Position numbers and translations under genes: made by a program. From assembly GCF_001403875.1 (NCBI RefSeq), contig NZ_LN884297.1, positions 62,001 to 126,000 of the forward strand: a DNA stretch of 64,000 bases, given 5' to 3'. The notes beneath the pieces are model-generated. The model worked only from the letters and a program-made list of their open reading frames with translations, had not been told where the DNA came from and searched no databases. The DNA comes from Paenibacillus ihumii. GTDB taxonomy: Bacteria; Bacillota; Bacilli; Paenibacillales; Paenibacillaceae. Positions 25,104 to 34,276 of this stretch are shown piece after piece (the stretch's first letter is position 1; the number at the start of each line of letters is the position of its first letter).

Positions 25104-26717
25104 TTATTTGTGCAATGAGCTGAAGCGAATAATCTCATCCGGGTAGAAGATGTACCCTTTTACGTCCTTGCTGATTCCAACAATCAAATTGCTCTCATAC
25201 AGGTACGCCCATGGAGAATCCGCCGTAACCTGTTTTTGTACTTGCTTGTACAGCTCTGAACGCTTCGCATCATCCGCCTCGGCATTGGCCTGCGCCAACA
25301 GGTCATCGACGACCTTGCTGCTGTAGCCGGTATAGTTGGAAGCACCTTTGCTATCGAGCAGGAATCCATAATGATAGGATGGATCATTGACCAGCGAGGT
25401 GTATTTGCCCAGAAAAGCCGCTGCTTTTTTATTGTTAACCAGCTCACGGTATTGTGCAGGAGCTACTTTGTTAATATTCAAGGTTACTCCGATTTGCTCC
25501 AGCTCCGATTTAAGCAGGACAGCAATGTCCTCATAGTCTTGAGTAGCGGAGCTGACGGTCAGGTCAAAGGTAAATCCATTCTCATAGCCTGCTTCTTTAA
25601 TCAATTCCTTGGCTTTATCCAGATTGTATTCATACTCATTTCCCTCGGAAGTGAAATCCGGGGATTTGCTGGAAATCGAGCTCTTCAGCGGAGAGGCTTG
25701 TCCGAAGGCAACATCCTGAATCAGCTTGTTCTGATCAATTACGTAGTTTAAGGCTTGTCTTACCTTCAACTGGTCGAATGGCTCGAAGTTCGCATTCATG
25801 CCAAGATATACAATCCGGTTGGAAGATTCCGAGCTGATCGTGATGTTGTCTTTCTTCGATAAGCTTTCCACGTCCTTGGCCGGAATGTCCAGCGCTACAT
25901 CAACCTCGCCTTTTTCAAGGAACATTTCACGGTTCGAAGCCTCTGCTACATACTTAACGATTACTTTGTCGACCTTTGGAGCGCCGTTCCAGTAGTCTTT
26001 ATTAGCTACGAATACGGCTTCTGTAGCCGGATCCCATTTTTCAAGCTTAAACGCCCCGGAGCCTGCGGAATGCTGAGTCAAATAATCATCCGCTTGGCTC
26101 TCAGCCACTGATGGATCAACGATGGAGAAGGTAAAGGTTGCCAAATATTTCAGGAACAAATGGTTAGGAGCACCAAGCTTGAATTCTACCGTCTTGTCGT
26201 CGATTTTAGTAACGGATTGAATATTCGCCAGCGTATAGAGGCTTCCGCCCTCACCTTTGGTTTTAACCCGCTCAAACGAATACAAGACTGCATCTGCATT
26301 TACAGGGTTGCCGCTTTGAAAATTGGCTCCGTCGCGGAGGGTGAAAGTATATGTCGTCAAATCATCGGAAATTTTCCAGGATTCCGCTAGCGAAGGAACG
26401 ACTTGATCGGTACGCCCCACGGTTTTGCCATCGACGGTTTCCGTAGCACTCGTTACAAGCTGGTCATATAGAGCAAACGCATATGAAGCCGAAGTCAGGT
26501 CCGCTGCATCATGCGGATCCATCGTTTGACCAGCCCCCTGCGAATAAGCGATCGTGATGGTTTGTCCTGCCGAGGAATCAGCCCCGGAGGATTTCTCCGC
26601 ATTGGTCCCGGTGTTATTGCTGGCGGCTCCCTTTGGATTGGAGCTTTGCGCGCATCCGGATACTAGCGCCAAAACCAGTAAAGCTGAAATGAGAATAAAT
26701 AATTTGCTTTTATTCAT
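25104..26717 (-). CDS. Peptide/nickel-type solute-binding lipoprotein (SBP family 5)
   Basis: 537 residues from ATG26717, which is 8 bp after GGAG; a GTG at 26726 would abut the ribosome site. The lipobox LALVSGCAQS (Cys near 22) marks a lipoprotein. The mature protein shows the family-5 signature PSLAESWKISDDLTTYTFTL and YNLDKAKELIKEAGYENGF. It captures the substrate outside the membrane for the DppBC permease. The ligand (oligopeptide, nickel complex or other) cannot be told. Confidence 0.93.
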   Translation of the reverse strand: MNKSKLFILISALLVLALVSGCAQSSNPKGAASNNTGTNAEKSSGADSSAGQTITIAYSQGAGQTMDPHDAADLTSASYAFALYDQLVTSATETVDGKTVGRTDQVVPSLAESWKISDDLTTYTFTLRDGANFQSGNPVNADAVLYSFERVKTKGEGGSLYTLANIQSVTKIDDKTVEFKLGAPNHLFLKYLATFTFSIVDPSVAESQADDYLTQHSAGSGAFKLEKWDPATEAVFVANKDYWNGAPKVDKVIVKYVAEASNREMFLEKGEVDVALDIPAKDVESLSKKDNITISSESSNRIVYLGMNANFEPFDQLKVRQALNYVIDQNKLIQDVAFGQASPLKSSISSKSPDFTSEGNEYEYNLDKAKELIKEAGYENGFTFDLTVSSATQDYEDIAVLLKSELEQIGVTLNINKVAPAQYRELVNNKKAAAFLGKYTSLVNDPSYHYGFLLDSKGASNYTGYSSKVVDDLLAQANAEADDAKRSELYKQVQKQVTADSPWAYLYESNLIVGISKDVKGYIFYPDEIIRFSSLHK

Positions 26718-26745
26718 GTCTTCCACTCCTAATCTATGTTGTTAA

Positions 26746-27612
26746 TTATTTTCTGGAGGATTGGCCATGCGGATCAAGAACATCGCGTAATCCATCTCCA
26801 AGTAAAATGAATCCAAACGTGGTTGTTGCAATGGCCGCTCCCGGAAACACCGTCATCCACCATTCGCCCGAAATAATATAATCACGGCCATACGAGATCA
26901 TAGCGCCCCATTCTGCTGTCGGAGGCTTAACCCCCAAACCGAGAAAGCTGAGGCTAGAGGTAATGAGAACGGCCGATCCCAAGCCAAGCGTAATTTGCAC
27001 AACGAGCGGAGCCAATGCATTCGGTAGAATATGCTGAAAAATAATCGAGGAATGCCGAACCCCCAATGCTCTGCTTGCTTCAATAAACTCCTTCTCTTTA
27101 ATCACTACGGTCTGGCCGTACATCAATCGCGCAAATTCCGGTATCGCCACGATGCCGACTGCCAGCAGCGCGCCAATTAAGCCCGGGCCAATCGAGGCTG
27201 CAAGCGCCATAGCCAAGATCAGCGATGGAAACGCGAGCAAAATGTCCATAAATCTCATAATGAGATTACCGATTCTTCCTCCAAAATAACCCGCGATGGC
27301 GCCAAGCGGAATCCCAATCACACAGGCTATGCCTATCGCCACCATCCCTGTCCAAATCGTGACCCTAGCTCCATACAAAATCCGGCTGAAAATATCCCTG
27401 CCGAAATTATCCGTACCGAACCAATGAGCCATATTAGGAGATTGCAGCTTGTCCTCTGTTCTGATTTCATTTGGTCCATACGGGGCAATCCAGGGAGCCA
27501 ATAATGCCAAGATAATCCATATCATTACTAGGGTTAAGCCGATGAATAACAGCTTTTTTGACGTAAATTTTCCTATGAAGCTTGTCCATGATCGTCTCAT
27601 TGATTTATTCAT
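26746..27612 (-). CDS. Peptide/nickel ABC importer permease (DppC-type)
   Basis: 288-residue membrane protein. The HWFGTDNFGRDIFSRILYGA motif near residue 65 is typical of DppC/OppC, and the EAA loop EFIEASRALGVRHSSIIFQH lies near 180. About six hydrophobic segments are present. Its start overlaps the end of the DppB gene by 8 bp. Confidence 0.94.
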   Translation of the reverse strand: MNKSMRRSWTSFIGKFTSKKLLFIGLTLVMIWIILALLAPWIAPYGPNEIRTEDKLQSPNMAHWFGTDNFGRDIFSRILYGARVTIWTGMVAIGIACVIGIPLGAIAGYFGGRIGNLIMRFMDILLAFPSLILAMALAASIGPGLIGALLAVGIVAIPEFARLMYGQTVVIKEKEFIEASRALGVRHSSIIFQHILPNALAPLVVQITLGLGSAVLITSSLSFLGLGVKPPTAEWGAMISYGRDYIISGEWWMTVFPGAAIATTTFGFILLGDGLRDVLDPHGQSSRK

Positions 27613-28615
27613 ATCTCACCCGGGGATCAAGAACCCCATACAATAATTCCACAATAAGATTAATGAATCCATACAATATGGCGCTTATAAGCGTCATCGC
27701 CTGAATGGGAGCGTAGTCTGCCGAAAGAATCGATTCCGTTACATAATTTCCGATTCCCGGCCATACAAAGATCGTCTCCGTAATCACGGCTCCGCCCAAC
27801 AGTGCGCCGAATTGCAGACCAATTACCGTCAGAGAAGGGATTAATGAATTAACAAGACCGTGTCTATAAATCACGGACCTGTTCGATAATCCTTTCGCTT
27901 TGGCCGTCCTCATGAAATCCTGGCTGATCACCTCAAGCATGCTTGCCCTGATCATTTTAGTCACAATAGCCATCGTACCCATGCTCAGGCAGAGCGACGG
28001 CAGAATCAAATGATGCAGAGAGCTCTTCAGAGCGATCATATCCCAGCTTAGCAGGCTATCCAGCACATACAGGCCCGTAATATGAGTTGGCGGGTTAATG
28101 CCGCCGCTAATCCGTCCAATCGGAGCAGGCAGCCATCCAAGCTTGGCATAGAATAACGCAATCAGCAGCAACCCAAGCCAGAATATAGGAACAGATGATC
28201 CGATAAAGGAGAGCACCCTGGAGATATGATCAAAAATAGAATTTTGTCTGGAGGCAGCCGCAATACCGAGAGGAATGGCGACGACTAAAGCTATAAACAT
28301 GCTTGCCAGTGTAAGCTCCAGGGTAGCTGGAAAACGAGAGGCAAAATCGGAGGCTACCGAGTGTCCCGTATGCCAGGCATACCCTAAATCTCCCCGGAGC
28401 AATTGCTTGATATAATCCCAGAATTGGATGTACAGCGGCTGGTCGAAGCCGTACTCCTGCCGAACCTTTTCTACAACCTCCGGAAGCGCCTGCTCCCCCG
28501 TAATCATTAATGCCGGGTCCCCTGGTAAAATTCTCGTCAAGATGAACGTGATCATAACGATACCTATGATACTTGGGATCATCATGGCTATACGTCTCAG
28601 CGCGTACTTTAGCAA
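27605..28615 (-). CDS. Peptide/nickel ABC importer permease (DppB-type)
   Basis: 336-residue membrane protein. It has the DppB-type N-terminus RIAMMIPSIIGIVMITFILT and GDPALMITGEQA, and an EAA loop, DFMRTAKAKGLSNRSVIYRH, near residue 240. It is the first transporter gene, 36 bp after the TetR-type regulator on the same strand. Confidence 0.94.
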   Translation of the reverse strand: MLKYALRRIAMMIPSIIGIVMITFILTRILPGDPALMITGEQALPEVVEKVRQEYGFDQPLYIQFWDYIKQLLRGDLGYAWHTGHSVASDFASRFPATLELTLASMFIALVVAIPLGIAAASRQNSIFDHISRVLSFIGSSVPIFWLGLLLIALFYAKLGWLPAPIGRISGGINPPTHITGLYVLDSLLSWDMIALKSSLHHLILPSLCLSMGTMAIVTKMIRASMLEVISQDFMRTAKAKGLSNRSVIYRHGLVNSLIPSLTVIGLQFGALLGGAVITETIFVWPGIGNYVTESILSADYAPIQAMTLISAILYGFINLIVELLYGVLDPRVRYE

Positions 28616-28651
28616 CTCACATCATACCCCTTCTCTTGCTGTCTGAAGCTG

Positions 28652-29293
28652 TCATATCCCAAGCAATCCGAAAAATTCGAAGTGAACGGCCTCGGCTGCC
28701 AATTCCTCTACCGTAAGTTCAGCCAGATTAGAATCGGCGGGATTAGGGCCAAACAGCCACCTCGCAACAATGCCCTCAATCAGACTCATCAGCAGCGCTG
28801 CCCGTATATGTATGTCTGATGATTCCGGCAGCATTCCCAGCTCAATGGCACGTTCGATATTGCGCCTGAAGGACTTCTCCATTTCAACGCGTGTTTCACG
28901 GAAGGCATTTCGAATGGCTTCCTCTTCGCCATTGCTCGTAAGCAGCAGCTCCATGAAATAACGATGCTCCTGAGCAAATCTGAAAATATCCGCCAGCAGG
29001 CGTCCAGACCCCTGGACCATTTCCTGCACAGTGCCGCCTTCCGTCCGATAGCCTCTCTGAATCACGGCGAGCAGCGCTTCTCTGCCCGACTCGATGATTT
29101 CCAGAGCTATGGCCTCTTTACTCTTGAAATACCAATAGAACGTGCCCTGCGCAACTCCAGCATCATTGACGATGTCCGAAATTTTAGTATTCTGATAGCC
29201 GTATTTGGCAAATCTCTCAACTGCTATATCCATCAATTGAGATTTTCTCGTATCACGTAGTCTAGACTGATTTACGCTTGCGATGAAAATCAT
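28652..29293 (-). CDS. TetR-family transcriptional regulator
   Basis: 213 residues. The N-terminal DNA-binding domain contains FAKYGYQNTKISDIVNDAG and QGTFYWYFKSKEAI (residues 25-60), the TetR hallmark, followed by a variable helical ligand domain. It is the first gene of the peptide-type importer operon. A palindrome 12 bp upstream of its ATG suggests autoregulation and hence control of the whole operon. GGAAGG abuts ATG29293, so the exact start is not certain. Confidence 0.92.
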   Translation of the reverse strand: MIFIASVNQSRLRDTRKSQLMDIAVERFAKYGYQNTKISDIVNDAGVAQGTFYWYFKSKEAIALEIIESGREALLAVIQRGYRTEGGTVQEMVQGSGRLLADIFRFAQEHRYFMELLLTSNGEEEAIRNAFRETRVEMEKSFRRNIERAIELGMLPESSDIHIRAALLMSLIEGIVARWLFGPNPADSNLAELTVEELAAEAVHFEFFGLLGI

Positions 29294-29304
29294 TCCTTCC
29301 AGAT

Positions 29305-29318
29305 TGACTGGTCAGTCA
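29305..29318 (-). promoter_or_regulatory. Probable TetR operator
   Basis: TGACTG-GT-CAGTCA is a perfect 6-bp inverted repeat directly upstream of the TetR-family gene and resembles known TetR-family half-sites (TGACT..AGTCA). Confidence 0.65.
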
Positions 29319-29375
29319 GTTTATTTTCATATCTTATAGGTTTAGTCGGTATTTGTCAATGGTTAAATCTCATGC

Positions 29376-29406
29376 CCAAAAAAACAAGCAACCCGATAAG
29401 GGTTGC
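29376..29406 (-). terminator. Intrinsic terminator of the two-gene unit 29441-30164
   Basis: GCAACCC (29388-29394) and GGGTTGC (29400-29406) form the stem. On the minus strand TTGTTTTTTTT follows. Confidence 0.88.
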
Positions 29407-29440
29407 TCTAAGGCTGCCGAAAAAAGCACATATAATGTAT

Positions 29441-29809
29441 CTATTGCTGGCTGTTGTCACCGCTCAGTCTTTCCCTCAGCTTATCGGCAATATTGCCATA
29501 AGCGAGCAGCTGCTCCTTGAAGCTGGCGCGCTGCTCCGCAGGTTCAGGCCAGCCGGTATCGCCGAAATACTCTTCGGCCACCTCCGCATAGGCTTGATGA
29601 AGGCTGTTATCGTACCAATCGATCTCCAGGTCGGCCTCGCTCCGAATCATGCGGATAATTTCATAGTCCTCGCCTTCGTTCCCGGATCGTGCTACATACA
29701 CAAACAGCTCGGGATCGCCGGCTGCCCCGGGCCATACCTGTATCTCGGCGCATTCCCGGCCGTTATGCTCCGCCAGCCGGCGAAACTTAGCTTCCTTAAT
29801 ATAGTACAT
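29441..29809 (-). CDS. Conserved hypothetical protein
   Basis: 122 residues from ATG29809, which stands 8 nt after AAGGAGGAGC; the longer frame to 29863 would overlap the upstream gene. It is soluble and acidic, with no signal peptide, and has DYEIIRMIRSEADLEIDWYD in the middle and a helical C-terminus. I do not recognise a family. It is encoded 28 bp after another small unknown gene, sharing its terminator. Confidence 0.8.
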   Translation of the reverse strand: MYYIKEAKFRRLAEHNGRECAEIQVWPGAAGDPELFVYVARSGNEGEDYEIIRMIRSEADLEIDWYDNSLHQAYAEVAEEYFGDTGWPEPAEQRASFKEQLLAYGNIADKLRERLSGDNSQQ

Positions 29810-29837
29810 ATTCCATCGCTCCTCCTTCTTGTTGTAA

Positions 29838-30164
29838 TCAGAGTTCGTCTTGCCCAGTCCCATAGCCGATGCGCTGGAGCTCCTGCCGGGTCTCCTCCGT
29901 ACCCAGCCGGTAAATTTCCCGGTAGACCTTGTCCATCTGACTCTGGTACCCGCTGTTCACTTGAGCTTCAGGCGTATCCGGCCACGGAAATGTATAAGCC
30001 AAAAAGGAGCTGTCCGCCTTCTCCCCGAGCCGCTCCAGCATAACTCTCAAGTTGACTGCCTCCTCGTGAGACGCCTCGATCGTCCATTCATAAGCTGTGG
30101 CGCCCTGATCCTCCAGAACCGAACGTCCTGGTATGGACACATAATAACGCGTACCCACTGTCAT
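29838..30164 (-). CDS. Conserved hypothetical protein
   Basis: 108-residue soluble protein. It begins TRYYVSIPGRSVLEDQGATA and ends with a charged helix (REIYRLGTEETRQELQRIGY). The ATG at 30164 follows AAGGAGGAATGAC. No family is recognised. It forms a two-gene operon with the downstream small gene; both have many Glu and Tyr residues and could be partners. Confidence 0.75.
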   Translation of the reverse strand: MTVGTRYYVSIPGRSVLEDQGATAYEWTIEASHEEAVNLRVMLERLGEKADSSFLAYTFPWPDTPEAQVNSGYQSQMDKVYREIYRLGTEETRQELQRIGYGTGQDEL

Positions 30165-30287
30165 TCCTCCTTATTGAGAACAACTTCACTGTAGAGCCAG
30201 CATGGGCAGAAAGCATGCAGAGCCGGCCGTATTTACCATTGTGTACAATGCGAAAAAAAACATGCACGAAAGAGACTGCGGCGCCCC

Positions 30288-30328
30288 TAAAAAAACAAAA
30301 TTGCCAGTCCGGGGGATCCAGACTGGCA
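30288..30328 (-). terminator. Intrinsic terminator of tex
   Basis: TGCCAGTC (30302-30309) and GACTGGCA (30321-30328) form the stem. The minus strand continues with a long T-rich run (complement of 30288-30301). It starts 21 bp after the stop. Confidence 0.9.
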
Positions 30329-30348
30329 TTTGCAAGGTTAATGCGTGG

Positions 30349-32574
30349 TTATTTTGTTTCAGCAGGCTTGCGCATCGTCAGTCCCACGCGCCCTTTTTTG
30401 GCGTCGACGGTAAGCACCCAGACCGTCACATTATCGCCCACGGACACTACGTCCATCGGATGCTTCACATAGCCGTTGCTGAGCTGGGATATATGCACCA
30501 GACCATCGTTCTTGATGCCGATATCGACAAATGCGCCAAAATCGATGACGTTGCGGACAGTACCCTGAAGCTCCATGCCCGGCGAGAGGTCCTCGATCTT
30601 GAGGACATCCGTACGGAAGATCGGCGGCGGAAGCTCTTCACGCGGATCGCGACCCGGACGCTGCAGGCTGTCGAGAATGTCCCGCAGCGTCGGTACGCCC
30701 ACCCCGAGCTGTACGGCCAAGCTCTCCGGCTCCAGGCTGGAGAGCATTTCAGCCAGTTCCTTCGTACCCAGCTGGCTCAGCTCCACGCGAAGCTCCTGGA
30801 ACAATTGAGTAACGACGCCATAGGATTCAGGGTGAATCGGCGTCCGGTCAAGCGGGTTCTCTCCCTCATTAATTCTCAAAAATCCAACGCACTGCTCGAA
30901 GGTTTTGGCCCCCAGCCGCGGAACCTTCTGAAGCTGCTTGCGGCTCGTGAATTTGCCATTCTCTTCGCGGTATTTGACGATATTCTTGGCAATCGTCGCA
31001 TTGACGCCGGACACATAGGACAATAGGGATGGGGATGCCGTGTTCACGTCCACACCGACATGGTTAACCGCCGACTCTACTACCGCCGTAAGGCTCTCAT
31101 CCAGGCGCTTCTGGGATACGTCATGCTGATATTGGCCGACGCCGATCGCTTTAGGCTCGATCTTAACAAGCTCGGCCAGCGGGTCCTGCAGCCGTCTGGC
31201 GATCGAGACCGCACTGCGTTCGGCGACATCCAGATCAGGGAACTCCTGCTGCGCCAGCTTCGAAGCCGAATAGACGCTTGCTCCCGCCTCGTTCACGATC
31301 AGATAAGCCAGCTCCGGATCATTGCGCTCCGCAATGACCTCGGCTACGAATTGCTCTGTCTCGCGGGAGGCCGTGCCATTGCCGATGACAATTAGCCCCA
31401 CGCCGTATTTATCGATAAGTTCATTGAACTTAACAGCGGCTTCCCGCTTCTTATTGTTCGGCGGCGTCGGATAGGTTACCGCCACCTCCAGCAGCTTGCC
31501 CGTATCATCCACGACAGCCAGCTTGCAGCCTGTACGATAAGCCGGATCGACGCCCAGCACCGTCTTGCCCTTAACGGGCGGCTGAAGCAGCAGGCTCCGC
31601 AGGTTGGCCGAGAAAATCGATATCGCCTGCCGCTCAGCCTTCTCAGTTAACTCCGCGCGAACCTCCCGTTCAATCGAAGGGGCAATCAGCCTTTTATAGG
31701 CATCCTCGATCACGGTTTGCAGAATGGCCTCGGTCACGGACCGGCCTTTCAGGATCCGGCCGGCAATATGGCGATGGATGGCTTCGGCATCCAGCTCCAG
31801 CGATACCTTCAGCACATTCTCGCGCTCGCCCCGGTTGATCGCCAATATGCGATGGGGCGGCAGCTTCTTCGCCGGCTCACGGTAATCGTAATACATTTCG
31901 TATACGGATTCTTCCTCGGGATTCTTGGCCTCCGACGCAACTACTCCGTGATCCATGCTGTATTTGCGTACCCAGGCTCTGATGGCCGCTTCATCCGCAA
32001 TCTCTTCGGCCACGATATCCATGGCGCCCTGCAGGGCTTCCTCGGCCGACTCCACGCCTAGCTCCGTATTGATATACTTTGCGGCTTCCGCCAGCGGCTC
32101 TCCGCCTTTGGGCTGTGATAACAGCCATTTTGCCAGGGGCTCCAGCCCCTTCTCCTTCGCGACACTGGCTCTGGTTTTGCGCTTCTGCCGGTAAGGACGA
32201 TACAGATCCTCGACCTCCTGGAGCTTCACTGCCTGTACGATGGCCGACTCCAGCTCGCCGGTCAGCTTGCCCTGCTCGGCAATAATGCGGATGACTTCCC
32301 GCTTGCGAACCTCCAGATTCCGCAGGTACTGCACCCGGTCATCGATACCGCGCAGCTGGTTCTCATCCAGCTCGCCGGTCATTTCTTTGCGGTAGCGGGC
32401 CACGAAAGGAATCGTGTTGCCTTCATCCAGCAGCAGGACGGTCGTCCGCACCCCTTTTAAAGGCAGTCCCAGCTCTTTGGCTACCTGAGCCAGGATTCGC
32501 TCCTGAACCTCAGCCTCGATTTGCTCTGCATTTGCGGTCGTTTCCGGATTGATTTCAGTTTGTGACAAGGTCAT
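30349..32574 (-). CDS. tex: Tex-family transcription accessory protein (S1 RNA-binding)
   Basis: 741 residues from ATG32574; the frame extends to 32613. Domains run in the usual order: N-terminal helical domain, YqgF/RNase-H-like domain (VLGVDPAYRTGCKLAVVDDTG, about 330-350), helix-hairpin-helix region (NTASPSLLSYVSG, VPRLGAKTFEQCVGFLRI) and C-terminal S1 domain (GTVRNVIDFGAFVDIGIKND, about 660). Tex proteins bind nucleic acid and affect transcription; the precise role in Bacillales is not settled. It corresponds to B. subtilis ydcI, near the alr-ndoA cluster as here. Confidence 0.94.
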   Translation of the reverse strand: MTLSQTEINPETTANAEQIEAEVQERILAQVAKELGLPLKGVRTTVLLLDEGNTIPFVARYRKEMTGELDENQLRGIDDRVQYLRNLEVRKREVIRIIAEQGKLTGELESAIVQAVKLQEVEDLYRPYRQKRKTRASVAKEKGLEPLAKWLLSQPKGGEPLAEAAKYINTELGVESAEEALQGAMDIVAEEIADEAAIRAWVRKYSMDHGVVASEAKNPEEESVYEMYYDYREPAKKLPPHRILAINRGERENVLKVSLELDAEAIHRHIAGRILKGRSVTEAILQTVIEDAYKRLIAPSIEREVRAELTEKAERQAISIFSANLRSLLLQPPVKGKTVLGVDPAYRTGCKLAVVDDTGKLLEVAVTYPTPPNNKKREAAVKFNELIDKYGVGLIVIGNGTASRETEQFVAEVIAERNDPELAYLIVNEAGASVYSASKLAQQEFPDLDVAERSAVSIARRLQDPLAELVKIEPKAIGVGQYQHDVSQKRLDESLTAVVESAVNHVGVDVNTASPSLLSYVSGVNATIAKNIVKYREENGKFTSRKQLQKVPRLGAKTFEQCVGFLRINEGENPLDRTPIHPESYGVVTQLFQELRVELSQLGTKELAEMLSSLEPESLAVQLGVGVPTLRDILDSLQRPGRDPREELPPPIFRTDVLKIEDLSPGMELQGTVRNVIDFGAFVDIGIKNDGLVHISQLSNGYVKHPMDVVSVGDNVTVWVLTVDAKKGRVGLTMRKPAETK

Positions 32575-32717
32575 CCCTCTTTCATCCTCAAATTCCACTG
32601 CTCCTATTATCACAAAATTTACGTCTTATTGCCAGCGAGGGTAATCTAAGAGGGGACCCGCCACAACAAGAAAAACGCTCCCCCGGCGTATTCCCAATAG
32701 AAAACAGATCGGTCGTT

Positions 32718-32740
32718 CTTCTTCGACATTAACGAAGAAG
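32718..32740. other. Intergenic stem-loop
   Basis: CTTCTTCG and CGAAGAAG pair around ACATTAA, between the tex start and the DUF4190 terminator. No T run follows on either side; role unknown. Confidence 0.35.
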
Positions 32741-32773
32741 CGGCTTCAGCACGGTGTGTCTTATATCGTAACG

Positions 32774-32802
32774 ACAAAAACACCGTACATGAAGTACGGT
32801 GT
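32774..32802 (-). terminator. Intrinsic terminator of the DUF4190 gene
   Basis: ACACCGTAC (32780-32788) and GTACGGTGT (32794-32802) form a 9-bp stem followed by TTTTTG on the minus strand. Confidence 0.88.
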
Positions 32803-32814
32803 CTGATCATCGGT

Positions 32815-33177
32815 TTAGAAGTTCGAGTAGTTCCAATAATTATCCGGTGCAGATGCGGCAGCGATAATGACGATGATAAAGAACAGCATGATGAGCCCGT
32901 AAATAACGGTGCCGATAATGCCGCAAACCATTCCAGCTACGGAGAAGCCATGCCCTTTCTCATTGGTGATCTTGATTTCCTTAAAGGATAGCGAAGCAAT
33001 AATAATCGCCACGATCCCTAAGAAAAAACCAATGTACGGAATAGCAATAGCCAAAATCCCCAAGACCAAAGCTGTAACCGATTTGCTATTCGTATTGGGT
33101 CCAGCAGGCGGTGTAGGCGGCTGGGGCGGTGCGGGCGGATAATTGTAATTGTATTGCCCGGAAGAATTATAATCCAT
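32815..33177 (-). CDS. DUF4190-domain membrane protein
   Basis: 120 residues. A Tyr/Pro-rich N-terminus (YNYPPAPPQPPTPPAGP) is followed by two hydrophobic segments (TALVLGILAIAIPYIGFFLG and GMVCGIIGTVIYGLIMLFFI) joined by a short polar loop, SFKEIKITNEKG. This is the DUF4190 layout. The function is not known. It is a single gene with its own terminator, and GAGGAGGATCG precedes the ATG. Confidence 0.85.
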   Translation of the reverse strand: MDYNSSGQYNYNYPPAPPQPPTPPAGPNTNSKSVTALVLGILAIAIPYIGFFLGIVAIIIASLSFKEIKITNEKGHGFSVAGMVCGIIGTVIYGLIMLFFIIVIIAAASAPDNYWNYSNF

Positions 33178-33382
33178 TCAAAACGATCCTCCTCAGAGAA
33201 ATAGATACACCCATTATACCAGATTAAGCCAATGAAACCATGCAAAATTGAAAATTTCATTCCTTTTCCATAGCGAATTTCCGCGAAAAATCGCAAATGG
33301 ACACGCTTTATAAGAGATGAATTCAAGAAGAAAGACGCCTCTGCATAGGCAGGACGTCTTAAGGGACTACTCCCCTGTTACA

Positions 33383-33733
33383 TCAAAAATCGATTAATCC
33401 AAGACTAATAAGCAGCGAATCGTTAACCTTCTTCATCGTCTCATCATCCAAATGGGTAATCTTGTCCGTCAATCTCTGCTTGTCGATCGTACGAATCTGT
33501 TCAAGCAAAATGACGGAATCCCGGTCAAATCCATGCGTAGCTGCATCAATCTCCACATGAGTCGGCAGCTTCGCCTTTTGAATTTGAGCAGTAATGGCAG
33601 CTACGATCACCGTTGGGCTGAATCGGTTGCCAATATCGTTCTGGATGATAAGCACAGGTCTTACCCCTCCCTGCTCCGAACCGACAACAGGGGAAAGGTC
33701 TGCAAAAAATACGTCGCCGCGCTTTACAATCAA
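33383..33733 (-). CDS. ndoA: NdoA/EndoA, MazF-type mRNA endoribonuclease toxin
   Basis: 116 residues, the family length. [20 protein letters not shown] is the typical opening, and the catalytic Arg25 (GVRPVLII) and Thr48 (AAITAQ) are present. B. subtilis EndoA cuts mRNA at UACAU. The gene starts 3 bp after the antitoxin stop, giving a coupled antitoxin-toxin pair downstream of alr as in B. subtilis. Confidence 0.96.
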   Translation of the reverse strand: MIVKRGDVFFADLSPVVGSEQGGVRPVLIIQNDIGNRFSPTVIVAAITAQIQKAKLPTHVEIDAATHGFDRDSVILLEQIRTIDKQRLTDKITHLDDETMKKVNDSLLISLGLIDF

Positions 33734-33736
33734 TGG

Positions 33737-34018
33737 TCACACCCCGCTAACTAGGCGGTCCAGAGTGCTGTCTGCATCTTCCTCCGCGTGAAAAGCTTCA
33801 GAGGCCATGGTTAAATTGATCTTGGCCATTTCCATGTAGCCACGCTGCATGGACTCCCGGATGAAGCGCTTCTTCCGTTCGTTCAAATACAGTTTCATGG
33901 CCTGCCTAATAAGCTCACTACGATTGGAGTTCTCCATAGCTACGATCCCATCCACTTCCTGTAATAGATGATCCGGCAAGCTGATCATAATTCTTTTGGT
34001 GTTCTGCATATTGGCCAT
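33737..34018 (-). CDS. ndoAI: NdoAI/EndoAI, ribbon-helix-helix antitoxin
   Basis: 93 residues from ATG34018; the frame is open to 34084 but the homologous part starts here. The N-terminal ribbon-helix-helix (NTKRIMISLPDHLLQEVDGI with RSELIRQAMKLYL) binds the operon's DNA. The acidic C-terminus (FHAEEDADSTLDRLV) would neutralise the NdoA toxin. The ribosome site is GGGGGTGG. Confidence 0.93.
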   Translation of the reverse strand: MANMQNTKRIMISLPDHLLQEVDGIVAMENSNRSELIRQAMKLYLNERKKRFIRESMQRGYMEMAKINLTMASEAFHAEEDADSTLDRLVSGV

Positions 34019-34276
34019 CTTTAAACATCCACCCCCAAAACCTTGTCGACCCAGATCCTTGTGACTCAGTATAGCAATATTCAAGGATATTTATACAAAA
34101 GAATATATGCTAAGTGTATATCAAGTATGCTGCATTTCATTATAACCAAAATTGGCATGAGCGTACATACCTGATCATTTCCATCTTTATGATTCGAGCA
34201 TAATGTATATCATTCGATGGACCTAGCATAAATTCCTTCCATAGGAAGAAAGTTTTGTAGTTTTTTGTCTGCCTTT
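34019..34276. other. Intergenic between alr and the antitoxin gene
   Basis: AT-rich, with no ORF and no clear terminator after alr. It probably holds the promoter of the antitoxin-toxin pair; no confident -35/-10 pair was found. Confidence 0.35.

Noticed and set aside
30202..31026. 274-residue plus-strand ORF opposite tex
   Set aside because: Antisense to a clear Tex coding region and crosses its terminator.
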